12,358 nucleotides of DNA from DATAQC01 sp038232455 (GCA_038232455.1 JBBSHU010000088.1:1-12358), one strand, 5' to 3'; shown: positions 1 to 6,620, numbered from the stretch's first letter. The notes: generated from the sequence alone by a model not told the origin. A program made the numbers and translations.

Positions 1-1
1 C

Positions 2-658
2 GGGGCCGAATGGGTTTGGGGCAGACGAGTCTGGCCCCTGGGGACCGCCTGGGCGCTGAGAAGTGGCCAGGGCCGAGCCGGCCGCCTCGGCCCGCAGGGC
101 CAGGAGCGCCCGCCCGCCCGACCCGAGGGTCGGGTCCGACGTGGATGGGCTCACCCGCGTGAGCCGGGGCGGAACGTACGTCCCGACCGATGTCGTCGCC
201 GTAACCGCCTGGGGCGCCTCCGTCGGCATCGTCATCCTGGTGGGTTCGGTGACGTTCGCCTTGGTCGAAGTCACCTTGCCGGCCCTCGTGCCAGTGGCCT
301 TGTTGGTGGGGGTAGCCTTCGTGGCCTTCGTAGCCTTCGTGGCCTTCGTGGCCTTCGTGGCCTTCGTGGCCTTGGCCTTGGTGGCCTTGGTGGCCTTGGT
401 GGCCTTGGTGGCCTTGGTGGCCTTGGTGGCCTTGGTGGCCTTCGTGGCCTTCGTGGCCTTGCTCGCGCTGGCTCGCGTCGTCGTGGTCGGCTTGGTCGCC
501 GTCTTGGCTACCGCCCGGCTCGGCTTCACTGGCACCGGCGTGGTGGAGGGACGCCGCCGCGCCGGTGCCTTTTTCGCCGTCGCAGTCGTCGTCCGCTTGG
601 CCGGGGCGCGTCGCGTTTGACTCGCTGGCGCCTTCGGCCGAGCCTCGTCTGTGGACAT
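2..658 (-). CDS. Partial Lys/Ala/Thr-rich basic protein with KAT repeats (histone H1-like character)
   Basis: This frame is open from an ATG at 658 to the left edge (219 codons visible), so the C-terminus is missing. The start has a purine-rich GGAAGGG about 8 nt upstream. The first 66 residues are basic and rich in Ala, Lys, Arg, Pro and Thr (e.g. AKKAPARRR). Then come 16 copies of the triplet KAT, interrupted once by a bare KA, then a Thr/Pro/Gly-rich disordered stretch. Such Lys/Ala tails are known from actinobacterial HU-type nucleoid proteins and histone H1-like proteins, where they bind nucleic acid. No folded domain is visible, so function is inferred only from composition. A plus-strand frame (63-620) overlaps in a register where third codon positions coincide, so GC3 cannot separate them. 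I prefer minus because the plus product is an implausible Val/Ala/Phe/Leu polymer and the minus frame has a well-placed start. The tail could instead be a linker of a larger protein. Confidence 0.6.
   Translation of the reverse strand, partial: MSTDEARPKAPASQTRRAPAKRTTTATAKKAPARRRPSTTPVPVKPSRAVAKTATKPTTTTRASASKATKATKATKATKATKATKATKATKATKAKATKATKATKATKATKATKATPTNKATGTRAGKVTSTKANVTEPTRMTMPTEAPQAVTATTSVGTYVPPRLTRVSPSTSDPTLGSGGRALLALRAEAAGSALATSQRPGGPQGPDSSAPNPFGP
311..460 (-). repeat. 9-bp coding tandem repeat (16 KAT units)
   Basis: On the minus strand the unit is AAG-GCC-ACS, encoding Lys-Ala-Thr. Nine units precede one 6-bp Lys-Ala remnant, and seven more follow. The array is exactly 150 bp, so length variation keeps the reading frame. 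Units differ mainly at the third base of the Thr codon (ACG against ACC) in blocks, which suggests expansion by slippage or unequal exchange of neighbouring units. Confidence 0.9.
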
Positions 659-678
659 CCCTGTTCGCCCTTCCGGTG

Positions 679-707
679 GATGCAACGCTTCGGTAAGACG
701 GAGTCAA
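679..707 (-). promoter_or_regulatory. Possible promoter for the KAT-repeat gene
   Basis: On the minus strand a TTGACT hexamer (707 to 702) matches the -35 consensus at five of six bases. A 17-nt spacer leads to TGCATC (684 to 679), a poor -10 match. Transcription would begin near 672, giving a leader of about 14 nt that contains the GGAAGGG element. Only the -35 box is persuasive. Confidence 0.3.
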
Positions 708-843
708 TCGTTGTTCGTTCTGGTTTCCTGGTTCCTCGCCCATTGATTGTCGACCACGATCGCGCTGTACTTGACCCCGTTCTTCGATGCGTTGGCGAGT
801 TTCCCCGAGGTGGCGAATGAACGGAGGGCAGAAGCCGTAGCCG

Positions 844-883
844 CCCCACGCTTCACCCCACGCTTCACCCCGGCTTCGCCGGG
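844..883 (+). repeat. 12-bp tandem duplication followed by a short inverted repeat
   Basis: CCCCACGCTTCA occurs twice in immediate succession (844-855 and 856-867). It is followed by a perfect 6-bp inverted repeat with a 3-nt loop (CCCGGC-TTC-GCCGGG, 869-883). The block ends about 10 bp before the proposed -10 box of the ABC operon, where an operator could sit. There is no T-run after the hairpin, so it is not a typical terminator. Confidence 0.6.
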
Positions 884-893
884 TCCTCTCGGC

Positions 894-908
894 TACATTC
901 CGCGGGTG
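894..908 (+). promoter_or_regulatory. Extended leaderless start: TACATT -10 box and GTG
   Basis: TACATT (894-899) fits the TANNNT -10 pattern. Six bases separate it from the GTG at 906, so transcription would start at or next to the start codon. No Shine-Dalgarno sequence precedes the GTG, which fits a leaderless transcript, common in actinobacteria. This arrangement supports GTG 906 as the start over the longer upstream in-frame extension. No convincing -35 box is visible. Confidence 0.45.
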
Positions 909-1782
909 GAAGCAGGCCAGGCGGCAATCGTCGCCAAGGGGTTGACGGTCAAGTTCGGCGACCGGGCGGCAGTCGACGGGATGGATCTTTCGGTACCGGC
1001 GGGCGTGGTCTTCGGGTTCCTGGGTACCAACGGCGCCGGCAAGACCACGACGATTCGCCTCCTGCTCGGGCTCCTCGAACCCACGTCGGGCCGGGCGACC
1101 ATCGCCGGGTTCGACACCCGGTCCCAGGGAGATCAGGTGCGCTCCAACTGCCGGGTCCTGCTCGATGAACCGGGCCTCTACGACCGCCTGTCCGCCGAGC
1201 AGAACCTGGAGTTCTACGCCCGGATCTGGAGGCTGTCTCCGGCTGACCGGGCGGCGCGCATCAAGGAGTTGCTCACCCACATCGGGCTGTGGGACCGGCG
1301 TAGGGAGACGGGTCGACACCTGGAGCCTGGGCATGCGCAAGAAGCTGGCCCTGGCCCGGGCCGTGCTCCACCGGCCACCCATACTGTTCCTCGACGAGCC
1401 GATGACCGGGCTCGACCCCCTCGCCCGGGCCGCCCTGAGGACCGACATCACCTCGCTGGCGGAGAAGGACGGCGCCACCGTGTTCCTCACGACCCACGAC
1501 CTCGACGACCTCAACGCTCGGTACGTGTCGTCGGACGTGGAGATCCGGGGCCGGGACCTCGACGGTCCACTGGTCGACGCGATACGCCGTGACGAAGGCG
1601 TGGTCAGCGTCGACGGCGACGACGGTGGCGGCCAGCTGAGGATCGCCCTGCAGAGTGGCGTGTCGGTGGCTCCCCTCGTGCGGCTGGCGGTGCAGCAAGG
1701 GGCGCAGATCGAAGAGGTGCGCCCTGAGCACTCCAGCCTCGAGGACGCCTTCCTGGCCATAGTCAACAGGGGGGCGACGTGA
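906..1782 (+). pseudogene. ABC-2 type exporter ATPase, frameshifted and lacking the post-H-loop segment
   Basis: This is an ABC exporter ATPase of the DrrA/CcmA-like class that would energise the permease encoded next. The first frame carries Walker A (GTNGAGKTTT, about residues 40-49) and a DEPGLYDRLSAEQNLEF Q-loop region. The frame then changes within 1302-1308: WDRR lies in one frame and RVDTWSLGMRKK in the next, as if one base were inserted. The second frame has the signature region (WSLGMRKKLALARA), Walker B (ILFLDEP), the D-loop and the H-loop (TTHD). After THDLDDL the sequence jumps at about 1512 to NARYVSS. The usual segment of about 30 residues there (the LCDRV...G region) is absent, as if deleted in frame. 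The start is GTG 906. The stop overlaps the permease start as GTGA. Two independent lesions argue for a pseudogene, but a sequencing indel plus a natural short form is possible. Confidence 0.75.
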
Positions 1783-2530
1783 CCTCGGACGTGGGCACCG
1801 TGATCTGGAAGGAACTGCGAGAAGGCCTCGTCCACCGGGCCCAAGACGGCGGGGGTGGAGGCGGGATCCGTTCCATCGCGATCGGAGCGGTTGCCTTCGG
1901 GGTCTTCGTATCGTGGACGACGGGTCGGAATTGGACGGGTCTGCCCGCCATCGCCGTCGCTGCCCTCCTGGCGTGCCTGACCGTGACGACCATCGTCCCC
2001 GACGCCTTCGCCGGCGAGCGAGATCGCAAGACGCTGGAGACACTGCTCACCAGCCGCCTCTCCGACCGGGCCATTCTGTTCGGCAAGGTGGCGTCGGCGA
2101 CCCTGATCGGGCTGGGCGCTGCCGTCATCGCGTTGCTCGCCGCCATCATCACCGTCAACCTGAGGAGCCACCCTGGCGGCATCATTCTCTACACGTCCCT
2201 CGAGCTCGTTGCCGCGCTGGGGGCCGCCGCGCTGGTCAGCGCCGTCATCGCCAACGTCGGGGTGCTCGCCTCACTGCGGGCACCCTCGGTGATGTCCGCT
2301 CAGAAAGCATGATGTTCGGCCTGGGCGGTGCCATCGGCGCAGTCGCCCTTGGTTTCACCGCTTTGCCCGCCGGCTGGCAGACCAGCCTCGAGCGCATGGC
2401 CGAGGAGGCCGGCACCGACAGCCCACTGCTGCTCGTGGCCATCGGCGCGGCGGTTCTCCTCCTCCTCAACTGGGCGGTGTTCTCGCTGACGGTGAGCATG
2501 TTCCGCCGGCCGAAGCTCATTCGGGCCTGA
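1779..2530 (+). pseudogene. ABC-2 type transporter permease, split between TM4 and TM5
   Basis: This is the membrane partner of the preceding ATPase. It starts at a GTG that overlaps the upstream stop (GTGA) and has a G-rich ribosome site (AGGGGGGC) just upstream. The first part (177 residues, to 2312) has four hydrophobic helices and the family hallmark after TM2, AFAGERDRKTLETLLTSR. It ends at a TGA straight after SVMSAQKA. The second part continues in another frame from the ATG at 2309 (73 residues, to 2530) with two more helices, giving a normal six-helix permease of about 250 residues. Adding one base near 2307-2308 restores a single frame. Alternatively, the ATGA overlap at 2309-2312 could let ribosomes restart and make two half-permeases. 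The substrate cannot be inferred. Confidence 0.72.
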
Positions 2531-2753
2531 GCCGGCCAGCTCCCCTGTCGCTAGTCGGGGTGGGGCTACTGTTCCTGTTCTTGTAGAGCCCTCCGGGACG
2601 TATGAACACCGAAGCAGCGATCACCACGAACACTCCGATGTTGCCCCACTGGGGCCCATCGCCGGCGAGGTCGACGATGACGAGGGCGAACGTCGCCGCC
2701 ACGAGGACGTAGTAGATGATTTCACGGGCGCTGTCCGGCTTCACGGGAGTCAT
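2517..2753 (-). CDS. Small two-helix membrane protein of unknown function
   Basis: The product has 78 residues. A short polar N-terminus (MTPVKPDSAREI) is followed by two hydrophobic helices, about residues 13-31 (IIYYVLVAATFALVIVDLA) and 36-51 (WGNIGVFVVIAASVFIR), and a polar Arg/Ser/Thr tail. No family is recognised. The gene overlaps the end of the convergent permease by 14 bp and is divergent from the MDMPI-like gene. The start is ATG 2753 without a clear Shine-Dalgarno site, but a perfect TTGACA lies upstream. The membrane-like composition on a strand where shadow frames here are usually Arg-rich supports a real gene. Confidence 0.55.
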   Translation of the reverse strand: MTPVKPDSAREIIYYVLVAATFALVIVDLAGDGPQWGNIGVFVVIAASVFIRPGGLYKNRNSSPTPTSDRGAGRLRPE

Positions 2754-2761
2754 GGTCGGCG

Positions 2762-2790
2762 CGTTGAGTGCACCGTCGCCGACCTGTCAA
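2762..2790 (-). promoter_or_regulatory. Possible promoter of the small membrane protein gene
   Basis: A perfect -35 hexamer TTGACA reads 2790 to 2785 on the minus strand. A 17-nt spacer separates it from TCAACG (2767 to 2762), a weak -10. The predicted start is within a few bases of the ATG at 2753, so the message would be leaderless or nearly so. Confidence 0.35.
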
Positions 2791-2821
2791 CGAGGTCCGA
2801 CCAAGAGGCCGAGGGACGGCT

Positions 2822-2836
2822 TAGGGTGGCCGCGTG
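2822..2836 (+). promoter_or_regulatory. Leaderless start: TAGGGT -10 box and GTG
   Basis: TAGGGT (2822-2827) fits TANNNT and lies exactly six bases before GTG 2834, the same geometry as at 894-908. No Shine-Dalgarno site is present. This supports GTG 2834 as the start of the MDMPI-like gene. Confidence 0.45.
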
Positions 2837-3652
2837 GCGCTGACACCGACGGTCGACCTGGGCGCCGTCCGGGCGGCGATCACGAACGAGTCGGCTCGCG
2901 TGACCGCCCTGCTGCGGTCGGCTCGGCGCGCCGATGCGCCGGCGCTGGGCGAGTGGAACCTGGGCGACCTCGCCGTCCACGTGTCCCTCAGTCTCGACGC
3001 GGTGCTGGCCACGGCGCGGGGCAGCGGGGCGTTGCTCGACGACATCTGGGGCCTTTCCGGACTGAGCGGCGTGCTGGTCGGTGGCGAGACGACGCGCGCC
3101 CTCGGGGTCATGGCCGGGCGCATCGAGACAACCGCGGCCCAGCTGCTGGCCGTGCTGCCTGCCACCGGGGGCCAGGAATCAAGGCCGTGGTTGGTGCAGG
3201 GCATGGAGCTGCCGCTGTCGGCCCTCGCCTGCCAGGCGCTGAACGAGCTGGTCGTGCACGGGCGCGACCTGGCCCTGGCCGAGGGGGTGGCCTGGCCCGT
3301 CGATCGTCGCACTGCGGCACTCGTACTGGACGGCTTCTTGTTCCCCGCCCTCGACGTGCTCGGCCCGTCGATGGTGGACCAGGAGGTGGCGGCCGGACTA
3401 AGGGCCCGGTTCGAGGTGCGCCTCCGGGGCGGGGGCGGGGCCTACCTCACCATCGACGACGGCGACCTCTCGGTCAACCGATCGGCCCTCGGTCCCGTCG
3501 ACTGCCACCTGTTGGTCGACCCTGCGGCCTTCCTCCTCGTGTCGTGGGGCCGGGTCAGCCAATGGCCGCCCATCGCCAGGGGCCAATTGCTGGCGTGGGG
3601 CCGCCGGCCATGGCTGGGGCCGCGGCTGCGCGCTCTTCTGCGTAATCCCTGA
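2834..3652 (+). CDS. Maleylpyruvate isomerase / mycothiol-dependent DinB-like family protein
   Basis: The product has 272 residues. It shows the pattern of the MDMPI_N/DinB family (maleylpyruvate isomerase N-terminal, TIGR03083-like). EWNLGDLAVHVS places a first metal-binding His at H49, and NELVVHGRDLA places E138 and H142 in the E-x3-H spacing of the zinc site known from Corynebacterium maleylpyruvate isomerase. The N-terminal half is a helical bundle. The C-terminal part (about 190-265, DCHLLVDPAAFLLVSWGRV) resembles the SCP2-like MDMPI_C domain. Family members are cytoplasmic, metal-dependent enzymes that often use mycothiol to isomerise or transfer substrates; most paralogues have no known substrate, so the exact reaction is not claimed. 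All three ligands are present and the length is normal. It is monocistronic as seen, flanked by a divergent small gene and by gene remnants. Confidence 0.82.
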   Translation: MALTPTVDLGAVRAAITNESARVTALLRSARRADAPALGEWNLGDLAVHVSLSLDAVLATARGSGALLDDIWGLSGLSGVLVGGETTRALGVMAGRIETTAAQLLAVLPATGGQESRPWLVQGMELPLSALACQALNELVVHGRDLALAEGVAWPVDRRTAALVLDGFLFPALDVLGPSMVDQEVAAGLRARFEVRLRGGGGAYLTIDDGDLSVNRSALGPVDCHLLVDPAAFLLVSWGRVSQWPPIARGQLLAWGRRPWLGPRLRALLRNP

Positions 3653-3768
3653 GGCGAGAACCCCTGGGCCAGGCCGAGAGCTACCCACCCACGCCCGGTC
3701 GTACTAGCCCCCCAGACAGACACCAGCCTCCACCCTCATGGGCACGATCCCGGAACGCGAAACTTCAA
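3653..3768. other. Intergenic stretch without a recognisable gene
   Basis: This spacer follows the MDMPI-like gene and leads into the FtsX and IS630 remnants. It contains a tight CCTGG-G-CCAGG palindrome near 3663-3673 but no T-run, and an AGGGAGGAG-like ribosome site lies just beyond it (about 3777-3785) without a matching start codon. I see no promoter or terminator that I would defend. Together with the two remnants, about 720 bp here lack any intact gene. Confidence 0.4.
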
Positions 3769-4151
3769 TTGGCAACGAGGGAGGAGTCACGACTGAACCG
3801 CGAGCCGCCACCGGTCGCAGCGCCCGCCGAGTTTTCGCCGCGGTCCAGCGCTACCAGCCTGTCGCTGTACGTGTCCCCTGCTTTCCTCGACACGCCGATC
3901 GGCACTCAGGCTGTGGCCGCGCCCAGGGGTCACCCAGTTCGTGGCCGTGGGTCTCCGCCACGGCACACGCGACGCACCACCCTTCATCGCCGCCCTGGCC
4001 GTGACCTCGGCGTGGCGGCCCAACCGCAGATCCCTCTGCTGGTGCTCGCCGGCCTCTGTATGGGAGTGCTCGTGGTCGTCAATCTGGTGGCCGCCGGACC
4101 CGCCGTGGTGGCCGGACGTGTTGCCCCGCCTCCGTACTCCGCACCGAGTGA
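3769..4151 (+). pseudogene. Remnant of an FtsX-type ABC permease (C-terminal part)
   Basis: At 4003-4122 one frame reads a typical last transmembrane helix of FtsX/MacB-like permeases: PQIPLLVLAGLCMGVLVV, then VNLVAAGPAVVAGRVAP. The family's usual ending, VLRTE followed by a stop, is present at 4134-4151 but one frame away; adding one base at about 4128-4131 joins them. Further upstream in the first frame, SLYVSPAF (about 3860-3885) resembles the extracytoplasmic segment of such permeases, but everything between is not recognisable and no sensible start exists. This is therefore a decayed gene with internal loss. The C-terminal identification is fairly firm; the upstream boundary is a guess. 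Confidence 0.55.
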
Positions 4152-4196
4152 CCCCCAGGCACGCCGAAAGTGCCCGGACCAACCCGGCGAGGGTAG

Positions 4197-4370
4197 TCAA
4201 CCCTCGGCAGCGCCCTCACCGTCAGGCCGGCAGCGACGTCGCTCCCTTCAACCAGTCCCGACCGGGTCCGGGATGTGATCGACAACTTCAACGACGACGG
4301 GTTCGACCCGTTGTAGCCCCGCTACGCGGGCGGCCGGCCGCCGATCGAGAAAGTCATTCGGGACCCACCA
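4197..4370 (+). pseudogene. Fragment of an IS630-family transposase with an internal stop
   Basis: In the frame beginning after the TAG at 4194, the sequence reads SPDRVRDVIDNFNDDGFDPL, then a TAG stop at 4314, then PRYAGGRPP. This matches the helix-turn-helix/linker region of IS630-type transposases, whose usual form is VRDVIHNFN-DGF-SLYPKY-GGRPP. The stop replaces the Tyr codon (TAC to TAG). After GGRPP the similarity ends, so the DDE catalytic domain is absent, and the N-terminal HTH is not recognisable upstream. No terminal inverted repeats or TA duplication are evident. It is a dead relic lying beside the FtsX remnant. Confidence 0.65.
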
Positions 4371-4373
4371 GCC

Positions 4374-6578
4374 TCAGGGGAAGAACCGCAAAATGGCGTT
4401 GGGCGGGGGAAGGGGCACGTCACCTGAGATGCCGAACCCGGCAAAGGCGTCGGTGCCGGTGGAGCTCTGGCGCATGTACCAGCCTCCCGTGACGGGTCGG
4501 AAGACGCCGACGTCGGTCTTTCCGTCACCGTCGTAGTCGCCGGCCACGGGTATGTCGGTGACGATGCCGTAGGCCAACACGCTGTCGGTCCCCGAGGCTG
4601 AGTTGTGCATATACCAACCGCCCGTCAGGGGCCGGTACACGGCCATGTCGGTCTTCTTGTCCCCGTCATAGTCGCCGGGGACGGGGACGTCGCCGCCCTG
4701 GCCATAGGTCACGGCGCTGCTGGCCCCGGTGGCGGGGTTGAGAACGAACCACGTCCCCGAGCTGGGCCGGAACACCGCCAACTCCGAACGGCCCACCCCG
4801 TCGTAGTCGCCGGGGACGGGAATGTCGCCCGCCACCCCGAAGTTCACCACCCGGTCGGCGCCGGAGGTGAAGTTGTGGATGTACCAGGTCCCGGTCGATG
4901 GCCGGAACACCGCCGCCTCGGCCCCACCCGTCCCGTCGTAGTCGCCGGGCACGGCGATGTCGCTGCCCAGCCCATAGGCGAGCGAGGTGTCGGTGCCGTT
5001 GGCCGAGTTGCGTATGAACCAGGTGCCGGTAGAGGGGCGGAACACGGCCACATCGGTCCTGGCGTCGCCGTCGTAGTCGGCGGGCACGGCGAGATCGCCG
5101 ACGACGCCGTAGTTGAGAGTCGCCCCTCCCGAGACGAACCACGTGGCCGGGCCGGGCCGGAACACCCCAATGTTGGTCTTCCCGTCGCCGGTGAAGTCGC
5201 CCACGGCGTGGCTGGTGGTCGGGGGCACGGTCGTGGTCGTCGGGGGGATGGTCGTCGGGGGGATGGTCGTCGAGGTGCTGGTCGAGGTCGTGGTCGTCGT
5301 GGTTACCTCGCTCGAGCCCCCGAACGCGCCGGCGCCGCGGGGGGTGCCCACTCCAGTCGGGCCGTCATATCCGGGCTGGGCCGAGCACAGGTAGGGAGGG
5401 GTGCAGGTGGCGGCGTTGGTGCCCGAGGTGACGTCCCAAACTGACGTGTCGTGGCTGTAGATCCCTGACGCGTTGCTGATGCTGGCGGTGTTGGCACCCA
5501 GGGCGTAGACGCCGGCGACGATCGGCGCGGCCACGCTGGTGCCCCCGAATACGAACCAGTTGGCCCCACCCGTTGACCCGAAGCTGTCGTAGACGGCGAC
5601 ACCGGTGCTGGGGTCGGCGACGGCCGAGACGTCGGCCACGGTGCGGCGAGGGCAGCCCGTGTCGGCCTGCCAGGCAGGCTTGGGCACGTACGCCGAACAG
5701 CCGCTGCCGGCTCCGCTCCACGCCGTCTCCCCCCAGCCCCGGGTGCTGCCGTCCCGCCTCAGAGAGGTTCCGCCCACGGCGGTCACGTACCGGGACGAGG
5801 CCGGGAACTGGACCCCGAAACCGTTGTCGCCGCTGCTGACGGTGATGGCCGCCGCGGGATGGTTGTAGTGGCCTCCCACCGACGCCGACGTCTCCGAGCT
5901 GAACTCGTCGCTGCCGTAGCTGTTGGAGATGGCGTCGGCGTGCAGGACGTCGGCGGCGGTGTCCACGGCCCTCCCCAGGTTGCCGACCGACGGGGTTGTC
6001 GCTTCCACCAGCCTGATGTTGCAGTTCGGGCAGACGGCCGACGCCATTTGCAGATCGAGGTCGATCTCCTGGCCCCACGCGACGTCGGTTGCCGGCAGCG
6101 GGCCGGTGGCCCCGGACTGGTTCACCTTGGCGAAGCATCCATTGGCCGTCGTGCACGACGGGAGTCCGTAGTGGGAGCGGTAGGCCGCCAGATCCGTTTC
6201 CGCCGCCGGGTTGTCGTAGGCGTCGACTATGGCGATCGTCATGCCGCTGCCGGCGCTGCCGATGGGGAGCTGGTAAGCGGAACGGAGGTCGGCAGGGCTG
6301 ATGGCGCCTCCCGACGGGTTGGTCGAGGCCAGGGGCGTGACGCCGTCGTCGCTCGTCACCACCTGGGCGTGGCAGTGGGCCCGTTCCGCCGGAACCGGTC
6401 CGCAGGCCGCTCGATGACGGCGCGCTGCGCCCGTGGGGCTCTGGGCATCGGCCGGGACCGTGGTCAGGGCCGCGACCAGCCCGAGGACGGCGACGGCCGC
6501 CCGGCGGCGACGGTGACGGGGCACAGCGAACCTCCGGGTCGACAGCCGCGTAGGAGTGTCAGGAGTCATTGTCGGCAC
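4374..6578 (-). CDS. Secreted S53 (sedolisin-type) peptidase with C-terminal FG-GAP-like repeats
   Basis: This 734-residue product is a secreted serine-carboxyl endopeptidase. A long Arg-rich n-region and hydrophobic core (about 27-41) form a Sec signal peptide ending near ADA-45. A short Cys-containing segment (CGPVPAERAHCHAQV) replaces the usual 170-200-residue activation prodomain, a form seen in actinobacterial S53 proteins. The peptidase domain (about 92-415) has E171 and D175 (WGQEIDLDLQ), oxyanion Asp D251 (SSGDNGFG), nucleophile S348 (GGTSVAAP) and the calcium-site motifs WDVTSG (D382) and GYDGPTGVGTP (D405). All key residues are present. A Thr/Pro linker (425-455) leads to six FRP-TG-W repeats (460-720). 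The start is GTG 6578 by longest frame; ATG 6569, three codons in, is an alternative. S53 enzymes usually work at acid pH. The repeats probably form a calcium-binding beta-propeller for cell-surface or substrate attachment. Confidence 0.9.
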   Translation of the reverse strand: MPTMTPDTPTRLSTRRFAVPRHRRRRAAVAVLGLVAALTTVPADAQSPTGAARRHRAACGPVPAERAHCHAQVVTSDDGVTPLASTNPSGGAISPADLRSAYQLPIGSAGSGMTIAIVDAYDNPAAETDLAAYRSHYGLPSCTTANGCFAKVNQSGATGPLPATDVAWGQEIDLDLQMASAVCPNCNIRLVEATTPSVGNLGRAVDTAADVLHADAISNSYGSDEFSSETSASVGGHYNHPAAAITVSSGDNGFGVQFPASSRYVTAVGGTSLRRDGSTRGWGETAWSGAGSGCSAYVPKPAWQADTGCPRRTVADVSAVADPSTGVAVYDSFGSTGGANWFVFGGTSVAAPIVAGVYALGANTASISNASGIYSHDTSVWDVTSGTNAATCTPPYLCSAQPGYDGPTGVGTPRGAGAFGGSSEVTTTTTTSTSTSTTIPPTTIPPTTTTVPPTTSHAVGDFTGDGKTNIGVFRPGPATWFVSGGATLNYGVVGDLAVPADYDGDARTDVAVFRPSTGTWFIRNSANGTDTSLAYGLGSDIAVPGDYDGTGGAEAAVFRPSTGTWYIHNFTSGADRVVNFGVAGDIPVPGDYDGVGRSELAVFRPSSGTWFVLNPATGASSAVTYGQGGDVPVPGDYDGDKKTDMAVYRPLTGGWYMHNSASGTDSVLAYGIVTDIPVAGDYDGDGKTDVGVFRPVTGGWYMRQSSTGTDAFAGFGISGDVPLPPPNAILRFFP
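4419..5201 (-). repeat. Coding tandem repeats of 135 bp (45-residue FG-GAP/VCBS-like modules)
   Basis: Within the S53 peptidase, GDYDG-type calcium loops recur at residues 501, 546, 591, 636 and 681, exactly 45 residues apart. Each is followed by the core V[FY]RP-x-(S/T)G-x-W. A first copy with GDFTGDGKTN at 460 is about five residues shorter, and a final half-copy (SGDVPLP) ends the protein. The modules differ in sequence, so the array is old and not recently expanded. Confidence 0.85.
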
Positions 6579-6614
6579 GCGGGGGCCGAGCCCAATAGTC
6601 CCACCGAACCCTTG

Positions 6615-6620
6615 TCTATA
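6615..6620 (-). promoter_or_regulatory. Possible -10 box for the S53 peptidase gene
   Basis: TATAGA reads 6620 to 6615 on the minus strand in the 99-bp gap between the polymerase gene and the peptidase gene. It would give a leader of about 30-40 nt before the start at 6578 or 6569. It stands out as an A/T-rich spot in GC-rich DNA, but no -35 box at the right distance is convincing. It suggests that the peptidase has its own promoter. Confidence 0.3.

Noticed and set aside
311..460. CRISPR-like or regulatory tandem array
   Set aside because: The unit is 9 bp with no spacers and is read as coding triplets in frame; this is a coding minisatellite.
63..620. Plus-strand frame of 185 codons with long Val-Ala-Phe/Leu repeats
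   Set aside because: It is the complement of the KAT-repeat gene in a register where third positions coincide. The product is an implausible hydrophobic polymer, and the minus frame has the better start and composition.
659..893. tRNA or other structured RNA in the gap before the ABC operon
   Set aside because: I found no cloverleaf, T-loop consensus or CCA end on either strand; only the promoter-like elements and short repeats already listed.
747..905. N-terminal extension of the ABC ATPase from an upstream in-frame ATG
   Set aside because: The extra residues are unlike any ABC ATPase N-terminus, and the -10 box TACATT lies inside the extension, six bases before the GTG at 906.
2301..2312. 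Programmed -1 frameshift in the permease
   Set aside because: The bases before the stop (CAG AAA GCA) do not form a standard X XXY YYZ slippery heptamer and I see no clear downstream pseudoknot; a one-base deletion or coupled restart is simpler.
4318..4342. GC-rich palindromes (CCCGC-TAC-GCGGG and a 14-bp GGCCGGCC-centred repeat) as a terminator after the peptidase
   Set aside because: There is no T-run on either strand, and the second palindrome falls on the Gly-Gly-Arg-Pro-Pro codons of the IS630 fragment, so coding composition explains it.
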